DNA from: Flagellimonas pelagia
GTDB lineage: Bacteria; Bacteroidota; Bacteroidia; Flavobacteriales; Flavobacteriaceae
DNA: 64,000 nt
Assembly (NCBI RefSeq): GCF_003584135.1
Contig: NZ_QXFI01000011.1
Coordinates: 1 to 64,000 of the forward strand
Direction: 5' to 3'
Shown one piece after another: positions 16,166-24,343 of the stretch (positions are counted from its first letter, which is position 1; the number at the start of each line of letters is the position of its first letter). The notes beneath the pieces were generated by a model. The model was not told where the DNA came from. It made no database searches and saw only the letters and a program-made list of their open reading frames with translations. Made by a program: the position numbers and the translations under genes.

Positions 16166-16360
16166 ATGGGATTTATTTTATTGATTATAGGAATAGCTTT
16201 ATTGGTGGTCGGCATTAATTACAAACCTAATCCAAACGGAACCAAAATAAAGGATTTGGAACCTGGTGATGTAATCAAAATATGGCTTAAGTATGCTATG
16301 ATTTGGGGCGGGTTGGTTTTTACGGTCTTTGGGACCCTTTCTTCTTGTATGGGATGTTAA
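16166..16360 (+). CDS. Small two-helix membrane protein
   Basis: 64 residues with two hydrophobic segments (about 2-18, FILLIIGIALLVVGI; and 41-60, AMIWGGLVFTVFGTLSS) separated by a polar loop. It fits the direction and spacing of its neighbours. No family is recognised and the small size keeps confidence moderate. Confidence 0.55.
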   Translation: MGFILLIIGIALLVVGINYKPNPNGTKIKDLEPGDVIKIWLKYAMIWGGLVFTVFGTLSSCMGC

Positions 16361-16465
16361 TGGATTTATTATTAAAGTGTTTTTCTATTTGTTGTTAGCC
16401 GAGTGAACAAAAAAGACAACTTTATAGAGCATAAATAATACAGCAATGATAAAAGGTTATTGAGA

Positions 16466-17152
16466 GTGAAATACTTCCAGATAATACTGGTTCTCTTTTT
16501 TGTGGTTTCTTGTAAACAAGAACAGAAGAAGCAATACGGGGAGCCAGAGCGCCATCGCACTAATCCAAGCTCCATCCACGAGAAAGACGATGTAATTGAA
16601 GAAAACAGGAATGCTGCCAATGAACAAGAAATGATGGTGGATACCTTGGAGGAGGCAGATACAAAACAGGAATGGTATGAGGATGGGACCTTGGAAGATA
16701 AGTCCCATTTGACAGATTTGCCCTTACGAGAGAATCTAGTTGTTGAAACAGAGGAACAGCTTAAAGTACTCAAAGCCTTTGAGCTTTTTTTGAAAGAAGA
16801 CGAAGAATTCAGTATTGATCAAGTTAATACGCTTCATATTTTAAATACCGATCCCTATGGGAATAAAGAGGTCGTATTGGAATATTCAGTGATTGTTTAC
16901 CCAGGGACGGATACTTGGGGCCTACGCTTTTTATATGGGATTGTGAGGAATGGAAAAATCGAAAAAAAGGCCCATGAATTTGTAGGCGGAAAAGGAGATG
17001 GAACTACTTCCTTTAAAAAGATTGATGATGAGGGCTTTTTTTGGTTCGATACAATTTCGTATGCAGAGGCCGATGCCATGTGTTGCCCTTCAATCAAAGG
17101 AGAGGCAAAGTACAAGTTATATGACGGAAAATTCACCCTTGTTGAAAAATAG
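16466..17152 (+). CDS. Predicted lipoprotein
   Basis: From GTG 16466 (TTG 16460 is the alternative) the protein begins with a lipoprotein signal ending FFVVSCKQE, so it should be anchored by the cysteine. An acidic, glutamate-rich linker follows (about 20-90). The C-terminal half is a compact beta-rich domain (VEDTW/YGIVRNGKIEKKAHEFVGGKGDGTTSF, then YAEADAMCCPSIKGEAKYKLYDGKFTLV) of a kind often seen in uncharacterised LppP/LprE-like lipoproteins. No enzymatic motif is seen. It is six bases upstream of the VWA gene. Confidence 0.72.
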   Translation: MKYFQIILVLFFVVSCKQEQKKQYGEPERHRTNPSSIHEKDDVIEENRNAANEQEMMVDTLEEADTKQEWYEDGTLEDKSHLTDLPLRENLVVETEEQLKVLKAFELFLKEDEEFSIDQVNTLHILNTDPYGNKEVVLEYSVIVYPGTDTWGLRFLYGIVRNGKIEKKAHEFVGGKGDGTTSFKKIDDEGFFWFDTISYAEADAMCCPSIKGEAKYKLYDGKFTLVEK

Positions 17153-17158
17153 GCTGCT

Positions 17159-18163
17159 ATGACCAAAAAGAAAAACAAAAGAATAATTTATCTTTTGCTT
17201 ATTGTGATATTGTTGTTGGCACTGTTGTCCTTTAGATTCTGTGGTGCTGAAGTGGTGGAACCCTTGGACGATGGTTCAAAACCAGCCGTGGCACTTCTGG
17301 AAAAGAAAATCTTGAAAAGGACGGATGATCAAATACATTTTACCCTTCACTTTACTGTTTTAAAGGACTCAAAACATGCAGAGGAAGCCCTAAAGAGTGC
17401 GGACGTACTCATAGACAGTCTAAAAAGTCCGTGGATAGTTTTTGAACAGGAAGAATTTGACAAGGTGAGTCTGAACAAAAAAGAATCTTTCACTGCCGTA
17501 CTGTTGATCGATCAAAGTGGTAGTATGTCCAGCAATGACAGGAATAACCAGAGAATTGCAGCTGCACGAAAGTTCAATGAAAACTTTGGACAGGAAAATT
17601 ATCTCATGTTGTGGACCTTTGGTGGAAAAGGAGGTAAATTTCGATCTTACGGGGAAGACTTTGCAAAGGACACCACATTTTTTGAAAAAAGCATTGAGGA
17701 ATTGGAGTTGGTAAACCCAACAGGGGGAAGCCCTCTCTTCAAGGCGCAAGATTCCATTCTTAAATACTTAGATATCCATGCTCCTACAAAGATAAAGGCT
17801 TTGGTCTCACTAACGGATGGTGTGGCCAGTGGCAGGGCGGATTACCATAGTGCTGTGGCCACATCTCTTGAAAAGGGAATACCTTTATTCAATATTGGGT
17901 TGGTCAGTGATCCAAAAACCCTAAGAGAGCAAGCATTGGAAACCCAAGGAGCTTATGTACATGCCGGCGAAACCGAACAACTGTTAAGTGTTTTTGGTAA
18001 TTTGGGAAGTTTAATACAGGGAACATCAACTGTGTATCAAACAGAGTGGTCTGCTCATAGGCGCAAAGGTAAATTTGGGAAAAGGGGAAGAATTAGGCAT
18101 GAGATGACCATCCTTTTGCCCTATGGGGATACCATACGCTTACCTTTTGAGGTTGAGTGGTAG
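17159..18163 (+). CDS. Membrane-anchored von Willebrand factor A domain protein
   Basis: 334 residues with an N-terminal membrane anchor (IIYLLLIVILLLALLSF, about 9-25). A VWA domain spans about 112-285: the MIDAS motif D118-Q-S120-G-S122 is complete, a threonine lies in NPTGGSPLF and an aspartate in SLTDGVASG. A short beta-rich tail follows. Such proteins usually bind a ligand through the metal ion. It is the last gene of the set that starts with the WG protein; no MoxR ATPase is nearby, so it is not a standard MoxR-VWA system. Confidence 0.88.
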   Translation: MTKKKNKRIIYLLLIVILLLALLSFRFCGAEVVEPLDDGSKPAVALLEKKILKRTDDQIHFTLHFTVLKDSKHAEEALKSADVLIDSLKSPWIVFEQEEFDKVSLNKKESFTAVLLIDQSGSMSSNDRNNQRIAAARKFNENFGQENYLMLWTFGGKGGKFRSYGEDFAKDTTFFEKSIEELELVNPTGGSPLFKAQDSILKYLDIHAPTKIKALVSLTDGVASGRADYHSAVATSLEKGIPLFNIGLVSDPKTLREQALETQGAYVHAGETEQLLSVFGNLGSLIQGTSTVYQTEWSAHRRKGKFGKRGRIRHEMTILLPYGDTIRLPFEVEW

Positions 18164-18360
18164 AAACTGTCCCTTCTATAGAATTAAATTTTTATTTCCT
18201 TCCTTGATAGTTCAAATACAAAATAAGCTCAAACAGGAACGATTAGAACTTTAAACTTCTCAATTGTTGGAACAGTAGATATAAAAGTGCTCCCTGAAAT
18301 GAGAGACCTAGCCATGATTAATAAAGGAGAATACAATTCAAACAAGATAAAACTCTATCA

Positions 18361-19587
18361 TTAAATCGAATTAAGCTCCAATTGATATGTGTCAAGTACA
18401 TTGCTAGGTAATGACTTAAGATAAATTTGGGTGGTACTGAGTTTATTATGTCCCATCATTGCGGAAATGGCTTCCAAGGGCACTTTTTTGAACATTGCAT
18501 GGGTTGCAAAACTATGTCTTGAAACATAAGACGTTAAACGCTCTTCAATTTCACATTCTTTTGCAATTTCTTTTAAACCAATATTATAACGTCTAAGCTC
18601 CCATTGGGCATCTTTGTACTGCAATTCCAAAGTGTCCCGATAGATTATGGGCAATAGAAATCCAGAAGGATTAGGATGGTCCAGATAGTATTGAATGATA
18701 GGTTTAATCTGATCGGTTATAATTATATCGTAGCGTTTTCCTGTTTTCCGTCTTTGAAATTTAACACGGCCATCGATGATATTATCTCTTTTCAGAAATG
18801 CCATATCAATAAAGGACATGCCTAACATCAGATAGGAAAGAATAAAATAATTGCGATAGTGAAAGTGATTGGAACCTATCTTGGTTTTCATTTCAAGTAT
18901 TTTCTTGATGCTTTCAATCTTAATGGCTCTTTTTTCAGTAGGCTTTGTTTTTATGGTGTAGTATTTAAAAGGGTATAGAGATTCATCCACCATGCCCTCC
19001 TTGATTCCTTTATTGTAGATGGCCTTTATTGTTCTCATATAAGATGCAATTCCATTGATAGTATTGCCTGGTTTTGATAGATGGTGCCTTTCAAATCGTT
19101 TTAGGAATTCAAGATTGAGTTCATTGAATTTTAAATCTCGGTTGTTGGTAAACACCTTTAGTCTTCCAATAATCCCGGAATAATTCCTTGCCGTGCCAAT
19201 CCGTTTTTCCTTTATAAGCTCTTCCGCTTTTTGAAGACCGAACTCATAGAACGAGTTTAACCGTTTTCTATTGACGATTTTATCGGCAATATCCTTGGCT
19301 GTAAGTCTGTCCAATTGATCATTATCGGCCAGCTTATTGATAACCTCCTGCGCCTTGACTTGTTTTTTTAACAAAAGGGTATTCATCAAGTGAACCGAAT
19401 CAACATCTGGAAAATTTCTCTTTACTTTGCATCGATGATGATCCCAGTATTCCTCTGGGACATAATGACCTGTTTTGATTGAAGTGGTTTTTCTAAAATG
19501 GGTCAGCCTCAAAATGATGGGAAAACATCCATTTTGGGTCATTCTGCGGGTGTCCAAACTTAGCTTTATACTCGTGTTCATGAACAT
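18361..19587 (-). CDS. Tyrosine recombinase (integrase) of the genomic island
   Basis: 408 residues with the Bacteroidota layout: N-terminal Arm DNA-binding domain (about 1-90), SAM-like core-binding domain (about 105-200) and catalytic domain (about 215-390). Lys of the beta-hairpin is in RRKTGKRY. The box II region is YVSRHSFATHAMF, the second His is in MMGHNKLS, and the nucleophile Tyr is in TTQIYLK. Where the first Arg is expected the sequence reads LMLGMSF, without Arg; loss of this Arg is known in IntDOT-type enzymes. It lies about 140 bp from the tRNA-Asn fragment and presumably recombined it. Confidence 0.92.
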   Translation of the reverse strand: MFMNTSIKLSLDTRRMTQNGCFPIILRLTHFRKTTSIKTGHYVPEEYWDHHRCKVKRNFPDVDSVHLMNTLLLKKQVKAQEVINKLADNDQLDRLTAKDIADKIVNRKRLNSFYEFGLQKAEELIKEKRIGTARNYSGIIGRLKVFTNNRDLKFNELNLEFLKRFERHHLSKPGNTINGIASYMRTIKAIYNKGIKEGMVDESLYPFKYYTIKTKPTEKRAIKIESIKKILEMKTKIGSNHFHYRNYFILSYLMLGMSFIDMAFLKRDNIIDGRVKFQRRKTGKRYDIIITDQIKPIIQYYLDHPNPSGFLLPIIYRDTLELQYKDAQWELRRYNIGLKEIAKECEIEERLTSYVSRHSFATHAMFKKVPLEAISAMMGHNKLSTTQIYLKSLPSNVLDTYQLELNSI

Positions 19588-19728
19588 AAGTTATAAAAAA
19601 ATTTGCACGCAATTTGCACGCAAAAGCTTGGTTTCAATTGATTCCGTTTGAAAACAAAATTTAGTAAAATATTGATAATCAATTAAATAACAACAAATTT
19701 GAATTTGCTTGTACCCCTTTCGACGACG

Positions 19729-19770
19729 CTGTTAATCAGAGGGTCCTTGGTTCGAGCCCAAGAGGGGGAG
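19729..19770 (+). pseudogene. 3' half of tRNA-Asn(GUU): likely attR of the island
   Basis: The sequence begins in the anticodon loop (CTGTTAA, anticodon GTT). It continues with the 3' anticodon-stem strand TCAGA, a variable loop, the T arm CTTGG-TTCGAGC-CCAAG (19746-19762), the acceptor strand AGGGGGA and discriminator G. The bases before the loop (CGACG) cannot pair with TCAGA and no D arm exists, so the 5' half is missing. The native terminator follows directly. This is the chromosomal remainder expected at the right end of an element integrated into the tRNA gene. Confidence 0.8.
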
Positions 19771-19778
19771 CAAAAATG

Positions 19779-19814
19779 AAAGTCCAATACTAATTTTAGT
19801 GTTGGACTTTTTTG
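19779..19814 (+). terminator. Terminator of the original tRNA-Asn gene
   Basis: A 12-bp stem (AAAGTCCAATAC against GTGTTGGACTTT, one mismatch) with an eight-base loop is followed by a T run. It belongs to the chromosome side of the island junction. From here to 20021 I see no gene. Confidence 0.8.
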
Positions 19815-20021
19815 TTTGTCAAGAGGTTTTATTAAAGACCTTTATTTTTCGGTTTAAATCTTTTGAGATATTATTTGAATCAATAAAGAGATACAAAAAA
19901 GATAGCATCAACCAAACCTTTTTCAGTCAAGCTTTAATAATTATCCCCTACGTGAGAATAACCCTATATAATTTACGTTCTATTGGAACATAGAAAAGCA
20001 TTATTGGAAAACTCTGCAGGC

Positions 20022-22028
20022 ATGAATAAAATTGTACCCTTACTATTATTCTTTTCATTAATTGGTTGCTCTTCCGAAAAAGAGGATACGGGAACTAATG
20101 TGGATGAAAATCATTCCACTATTAATTTGAACAATAGTTTGATTCAAAAGGGACCGTTTGTTGCCGGTTCAGGAATTTTAATAGTGGAACTGAACGAAGG
20201 CCTTGAGGCAACGGGCACCTCCTACAATACAGAAACGATAGACGATTTTGGTTCTTTTGAATTCAATAGTTCCCTCAATACAGACAAAATTGATATTGAA
20301 GCAACGGGATTTTATTTTAATGAGATTACCGGAGAACTTTCAAACGGTCAGGTAACCTTGAGGAGTTTCCTTCAGGTTCAAGACACAAAAAAGGCGAACA
20401 TCAATATTCTGACAACGCTTTCCAGACAGCGTATTAAATATTTAATGATAAATAGTAACATGTCATTTGATGAGGCCAAGAATCAAGCCGAGGAGGAAGT
20501 GTTGCGGGCATTTAATATTCCAGAGGACATTATTGATGATCTTGGTCCTTTTCAGGATATGGATATAAGTCAGGAAGGTACGGGTAATGCCATACTTCTT
20601 GCTGTTTCTTGTGTGTTGCAGGGGAGCAATGGCGATGGTGAACTTTCTGAGTTGGTTACTAAGTTTGCCAACGATTTGGAATCTGATGGTATCATTGAAA
20701 CTGATTTTGTTGTCAATAAGATTATGGAAGGTGGTTTTCAGGTGAATCCGAATTCCATAAAAAATAATCTCACCCAAAGATTTGAAAGTCTAGGGGTGGA
20801 GTATAGTCTGCCCAACTTTGAACTTTATGTGGATTCCGATGGAAATGGAAGAATAAATGGATATGATGTGACTCCTGCTTACCCAAGTGGTCTTATTGAA
20901 GAAACAAAACCTACCATAAACTGGGTTCCTAGTATAGAGGAAACCGTAATGTATGATGTTCAGTTGTCGGATACTTCAAATTTTGAAAATTTGTTGATTG
21001 ACGCCAATAACGTGGTAGGTACTCAAATATCAAACATTGAGGTTTTGGAAAGAGGAAGGACCTATTATTGGCGGGTGAGACTTAAAGAAGAGAATGTTGT
21101 GGGTGAATGGAAGCAAAGTACATTCGAAATCAAAACTATTGAAATTAATAATTTATCACCTGGTGGAGGAGGGGAGATGGGCAACAGTAAGCCCATTTTT
21201 AGTTGGGAACATGATATGGTGGAAAGCCTCTCTTTTCAATTTCAGTTGTCCACTGATTCCGAGTTTTCAAATTTAGTTGAGAACGTAGATTCCGGATTAG
21301 AAACAAATCAATATGTGGCATCTACAATTTTGGAGGACAATGTAACCTATTTCTGGCGTGTCAGGGCAATGGACTCCAATGGAGTGCTTTCAGAGTGGGA
21401 AACCGAAAGTTTTCAATTTGAATTACCCATACTATTGACTGGGATGCCAGAAGAAATTGGTGATAGTACACCAATTATTCGATGGGAAGAACCATATTTT
21501 ATCAATCAACCCCCCGAGGACTTTACCTATGAAATTCAAGTTTCCACAGATATTGATTTCAACGATATTAAATTGGATGTGGGTTCCATTACACAAACCT
21601 TCTATCAGGTAAGTGAGCCGTTGGATTATAATATCACGTATTACTATCGATTGAGATTGAAAGATGGGAACGGAGCCTTATCCGAGTGGAGCATTCCCCT
21701 AAACTTTAAGTTTATTTTTATTCCAGTAGATACGGCAGCAATATATCCTACTGGGTATATCTTGGATAGCACCCCCTTATTTGATTGGAGCGATGCCTAT
21801 TTTCCAAATCCAAATTATGCACCTGAATCTGTTAGTTATCAACTTCAAGTGGCAACTGATATTGATTTTAACAGTATTATTCTTGATGTCGAAAATATTG
21901 GTGAATCCCAATATCAAACAATTTCACCCTACTCACTGAACACAGAATATTATTATCGTATTCGTTATTCTGATGAAAATAATATTTTTTCAGATTGGGC
22001 GTGGACAGTTTTCAGTGTGGTGGAGTAA
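20022..22028 (+). CDS. Surface lipoprotein with four FN3-like repeats
   Basis: ATG 20022 starts a lipoprotein signal (MNKIVPLLLFFSLIGCSSEKE). Residues about 35-270 form a conserved carboxypeptidase-regulatory-like beta domain plus a helical part. About 285-668 contain four similar units of about 95 residues, each with a W or D followed by the strand pattern YDVQLS/FQFQLS/YEIQVS/YQLQVA and a closing YYWRVR/YFWRVR/YYYRLR/YYYRIR-type strand. This is a fibronectin type III-like array, probably exposed at the cell surface for binding. It is the first gene outside the island. Confidence 0.8.
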   Translation: MNKIVPLLLFFSLIGCSSEKEDTGTNVDENHSTINLNNSLIQKGPFVAGSGILIVELNEGLEATGTSYNTETIDDFGSFEFNSSLNTDKIDIEATGFYFNEITGELSNGQVTLRSFLQVQDTKKANINILTTLSRQRIKYLMINSNMSFDEAKNQAEEEVLRAFNIPEDIIDDLGPFQDMDISQEGTGNAILLAVSCVLQGSNGDGELSELVTKFANDLESDGIIETDFVVNKIMEGGFQVNPNSIKNNLTQRFESLGVEYSLPNFELYVDSDGNGRINGYDVTPAYPSGLIEETKPTINWVPSIEETVMYDVQLSDTSNFENLLIDANNVVGTQISNIEVLERGRTYYWRVRLKEENVVGEWKQSTFEIKTIEINNLSPGGGGEMGNSKPIFSWEHDMVESLSFQFQLSTDSEFSNLVENVDSGLETNQYVASTILEDNVTYFWRVRAMDSNGVLSEWETESFQFELPILLTGMPEEIGDSTPIIRWEEPYFINQPPEDFTYEIQVSTDIDFNDIKLDVGSITQTFYQVSEPLDYNITYYYRLRLKDGNGALSEWSIPLNFKFIFIPVDTAAIYPTGYILDSTPLFDWSDAYFPNPNYAPESVSYQLQVATDIDFNSIILDVENIGESQYQTISPYSLNTEYYYRIRYSDENNIFSDWAWTVFSVVE

Positions 22029-22040
22029 TGATGAAAAACA

Positions 22041-22066
22041 AAAGCCACCGATTTCGGTGGCTTTTT
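22041..22066. terminator. Rho-independent terminator, bidirectional
   Basis: A ten-base-pair stem AAAGCCACCG/CGGTGGCTTT with loop ATTT is followed by T residues on the plus strand and by a T-rich tract on the minus strand. It lies between the convergent lipoprotein and DinB genes. Confidence 0.88.
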
Positions 22067-22111
22067 CATTTATAAATGTTTGTTTTATTGTAGCATCAGA
22101 GTTTGGAATGT

Positions 22112-22639
22112 TTAGAAAAGCTTTTCATTGGGTGGTTTTACCCCGGCCAACCTCAAATAAATGGTGGCCTGCCCCCTGTGGTGCGTTTGGTGCTCGAACA
22201 TTTTGTCCAACGCTTTGGCCTTGGTCATCTCAAATTGTCCAAAGAGGTTTACGGACTCGGCCAATTGGTCATCGGATAGGTTTTTCAATCCGTCAATGAC
22301 ATAATCGTACCCGGCGTTCACCAATTCGATCACATGTGCTTTTGAAGTGTCCTCGGTTTTTTCGGATTCCCCGAACGCTACCGGACTTTCGGTACTGGCA
22401 ATGGCGGCCATAAAGCCGTAATTGGCATCCGTAATGTGCAACATTTGCTGTGCAAAGCTACGTACCTCGGGAGTTGCCTTAAAGTCGAACTTGTCGTCCG
22501 GCATGGCTTCCATGTATTCTTGGGTGTACGCTTTTGCCCGTTCCCAATCGGCGATCATATCGGTCAGGTTTTGGGCATTGATGTGGGTCATGGCCATTAC
22601 AATGAATGCCAGTGTAAAAAGGATTTTGTTTGTTTTCAT
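22112..22639 (-). CDS. Exported DinB-like metalloprotein
   Basis: ATG 22639 is chosen because a signal peptide follows at once (MKTNKILFTLAFIVMAMTHINAQ). The mature part is a DinB four-helix bundle with three candidate metal-binding histidines: one in QQMLHITDANYGFM and two in the last helix motif MFEHQTHHRGQATIYLR. Usual DinB/YfiT proteins are cytoplasmic and thiol-dependent; exported versions of unknown role are common in Bacteroidota. It is transcribed alone. Confidence 0.88.
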   Translation of the reverse strand: MKTNKILFTLAFIVMAMTHINAQNLTDMIADWERAKAYTQEYMEAMPDDKFDFKATPEVRSFAQQMLHITDANYGFMAAIASTESPVAFGESEKTEDTSKAHVIELVNAGYDYVIDGLKNLSDDQLAESVNLFGQFEMTKAKALDKMFEHQTHHRGQATIYLRLAGVKPPNEKLF

Positions 22640-22840
22640 GCGAGTTGTATTTAGTTTGATAGTTTCCAGTGGTGGGTGCCTTGGCTTGCCCAACTTCGTA
22701 ACAGTCGTAGCTTAGGTGAAGTTCCTTACAGATTTGACTCATTTATGTTTCAATTTCTTTTATGGATAAGTGCCATATATTTTCCAAACTCCTTTTTGTC
22801 CTCTGGCAACATAGAAACCTTATGGTTCACCTATCAGCAG

Positions 22841-22866
22841 AAAAGCCACCTGTAATGGTGGCTTTT
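22841..22866 (-). terminator. Terminator downstream of the PepSY gene
   Basis: A ten-base-pair stem AAAAGCCACC/GGTGGCTTTT with loop TGTAAT ends 28 bp from the PepSY stop. The stem itself supplies four T on the minus strand. Confidence 0.78.
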
Positions 22867-22893
22867 CTCGTTTCTGGGGAAACTACCTATTCG

Positions 22894-23403
22894 TTATACA
22901 AATAGTAATACAATGGTCAAAAGAAAACCTGCCACTGCAAAATAGAGTCCTTTTTTATAGATGGGGGCATTGGGTTTGAACATAAAAAAGGCTGATACGG
23001 CAAAGAACAGGAGGGCAATTCCAAAGAAAATACCCAGCCAGAACAGTGGGTTTCCTGTGTGCATCTTGTGGAGTTTGTTCATGTTCTCCAAAATCACGGG
23101 CAAGCGTTTTTCGGTATAGGAAGCCTCCCCTGTTTTCATGTTATAGGTTCCGCCATTAAAGTACATTACATCACCTTCGGTCTTGTCCACTTTAAAACCA
23201 CGTCTTCGCAAAGCGGTCCCCAAGGCTTCTTCTTGCAAGTTTGGTTCCAGGGTGGTGCTCACCTCATACTCGCTTTTCAAGAAGTCCGTGGTCCTAAACG
23301 TAAGTACAATGCCGCTAATGGCATAAACAGCCATGATACCGGCCAAAAAGAATCCCAAGTAACGGTGGAATTCCCTAAAAGTATTTTCTGATTTTCTTCC
23401 CAT
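22894..23403 (-). CDS. PepSY-associated transmembrane protein
   Basis: 169 residues. It has one N-terminal membrane helix preceded by REFHRYLGFFLAGIMAVYAISG, which is the PepSY_TM signature, then a PepSY-like periplasmic domain (about 45-105). Two further helices follow (FWLGIFFGIALLFFAVSAFF and a C-terminal one). PepSY_TM proteins are linked to flavin or heme-iron reductases and peptidase control; the exact role is not known. It follows the YceI gene by about 85 bp across a terminator. Confidence 0.8.
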   Translation of the reverse strand: MGRKSENTFREFHRYLGFFLAGIMAVYAISGIVLTFRTTDFLKSEYEVSTTLEPNLQEEALGTALRRRGFKVDKTEGDVMYFNGGTYNMKTGEASYTEKRLPVILENMNKLHKMHTGNPLFWLGIFFGIALLFFAVSAFFMFKPNAPIYKKGLYFAVAGFLLTIVLLFV

Positions 23404-23427
23404 TTTGTAAGGTCTCGGTAAAAAATA

Positions 23428-23463
23428 AAGTAGAAGGGAAGACCTGTGCTTGCCCTTCTACTT
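23428..23463 (-). terminator. Terminator downstream of the YceI gene
   Basis: An 11-bp perfect stem AAGTAGAAGGG/CCCTTCTACTT is followed on the minus strand by a T-rich run. It begins 26 bp after the YceI stop. Confidence 0.85.
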
Positions 23464-23488
23464 GGTTAAGATATTTTGGTTATGGTTT

Positions 23489-24058
23489 TTATTGTTGTGC
23501 CATTTCTAGGTTAATGGTCATCTCCACTTCATCACCCAAGGTCGGGGTATCTCCCCCCACACCAAATTCAAGCCTGTTCACCGTTCCGGTCAATTTAAGG
23601 CCTGCTTTTAATTTGTTGCTTCGCTGATCGGTGATGATTCCGTTTACCTTGCCTTCCAAGGTCACGGGCTTGGTTACCCCGTGCATGGTAAGGTCCCCGG
23701 TCAACTTAAAGGTCTTGTCCCCGGTTTTTTCATAGCCGGTACTTTTAAACGAGATGGATGGAAATTTTTCCGCATCAAAGAAGTCAGGGCTCTTTAAATG
23801 GTTGTCTCGTCTTTCATTGTCGGTGTCCACACTGGTGGATTTGATCTCGACACTGAATTCAGCCGCTTCAAAAGCATCCGTAGCCGTTGCCGTAATGTCA
23901 AATTCGCCGAAATGTCCCTCAACTTCAGAGATCATCAAGTGTGTGATGGCAAAGCCTACTTTAGAGTGTGCGCCATCTGCTTTCCATGTGGATTGTGCCG
24001 ATACCATCAGACCAGTCAACACGGCAATGGCAAATAGTGTTTTCTTCATCTTCTTCAA
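23489..24058 (-). CDS. YceI family periplasmic protein
   Basis: 189 residues with a signal peptide (MKKMKKTLFAIAVLTGLMVSAQS). The full YceI lipocalin-like barrel follows: WKADGAHSKVGFAITHLMISEVEGHFGEF at the start, a middle DNERRDNHLKSPDFFDAEKFPSISFKS motif, and GDLTMHGVTKPV. These proteins bind isoprenoid or other amphiphilic ligands. Start 24058 or the ATG nine bases downstream are both possible. Confidence 0.94.
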   Translation of the reverse strand: MKKMKKTLFAIAVLTGLMVSAQSTWKADGAHSKVGFAITHLMISEVEGHFGEFDITATATDAFEAAEFSVEIKSTSVDTDNERRDNHLKSPDFFDAEKFPSISFKSTGYEKTGDKTFKLTGDLTMHGVTKPVTLEGKVNGIITDQRSNKLKAGLKLTGTVNRLEFGVGGDTPTLGDEVEMTINLEMAQQ

Positions 24059-24292
24059 TTTTTGTGTTTGTAGAGTTTCTCAATGTATTGGTTTGTAAAG
24101 TAAACCAAAAATTGTAACATGACTTCATTTCAACGGAGGAAAGGAAGGGAAATCAAAGATGATCAATGTTTTTGACACCGCACCACTTTTTCCGTAAACG
24201 ACAAAGGTTAACCTCCAATCAACCAGAGGCTTGTACGGAGTAGAATAAAATGTCGTTCAGGGGGCAAACTTGGTTGTTTGGAAATCTGTTTT

Positions 24293-24321
24293 TTTGCAGA
24301 GGGGTTTTATCCCTAGATTTG
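24293..24321 (+). promoter_or_regulatory. Bacteroidota-type promoter for the second LytS/LytTR operon
   Basis: TTTG at 24293-24296, a 17-bp spacer, then TAGATTTG at 24314-24321. This matches the TTTG/TAnnTTTG consensus of Bacteroidota sigma-70 promoters. The kinase start is 23 bp downstream. Confidence 0.7.
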
Positions 24322-24343
24322 ACCTCGTTTTAAATGCAAAGTA

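Noticed and set aside
19700..19770. Complete tRNA-Asn gene
   Set aside because: There is no D arm or 5' acceptor strand, and the upstream bases do not pair with the anticodon stem; only the 3' half exists.
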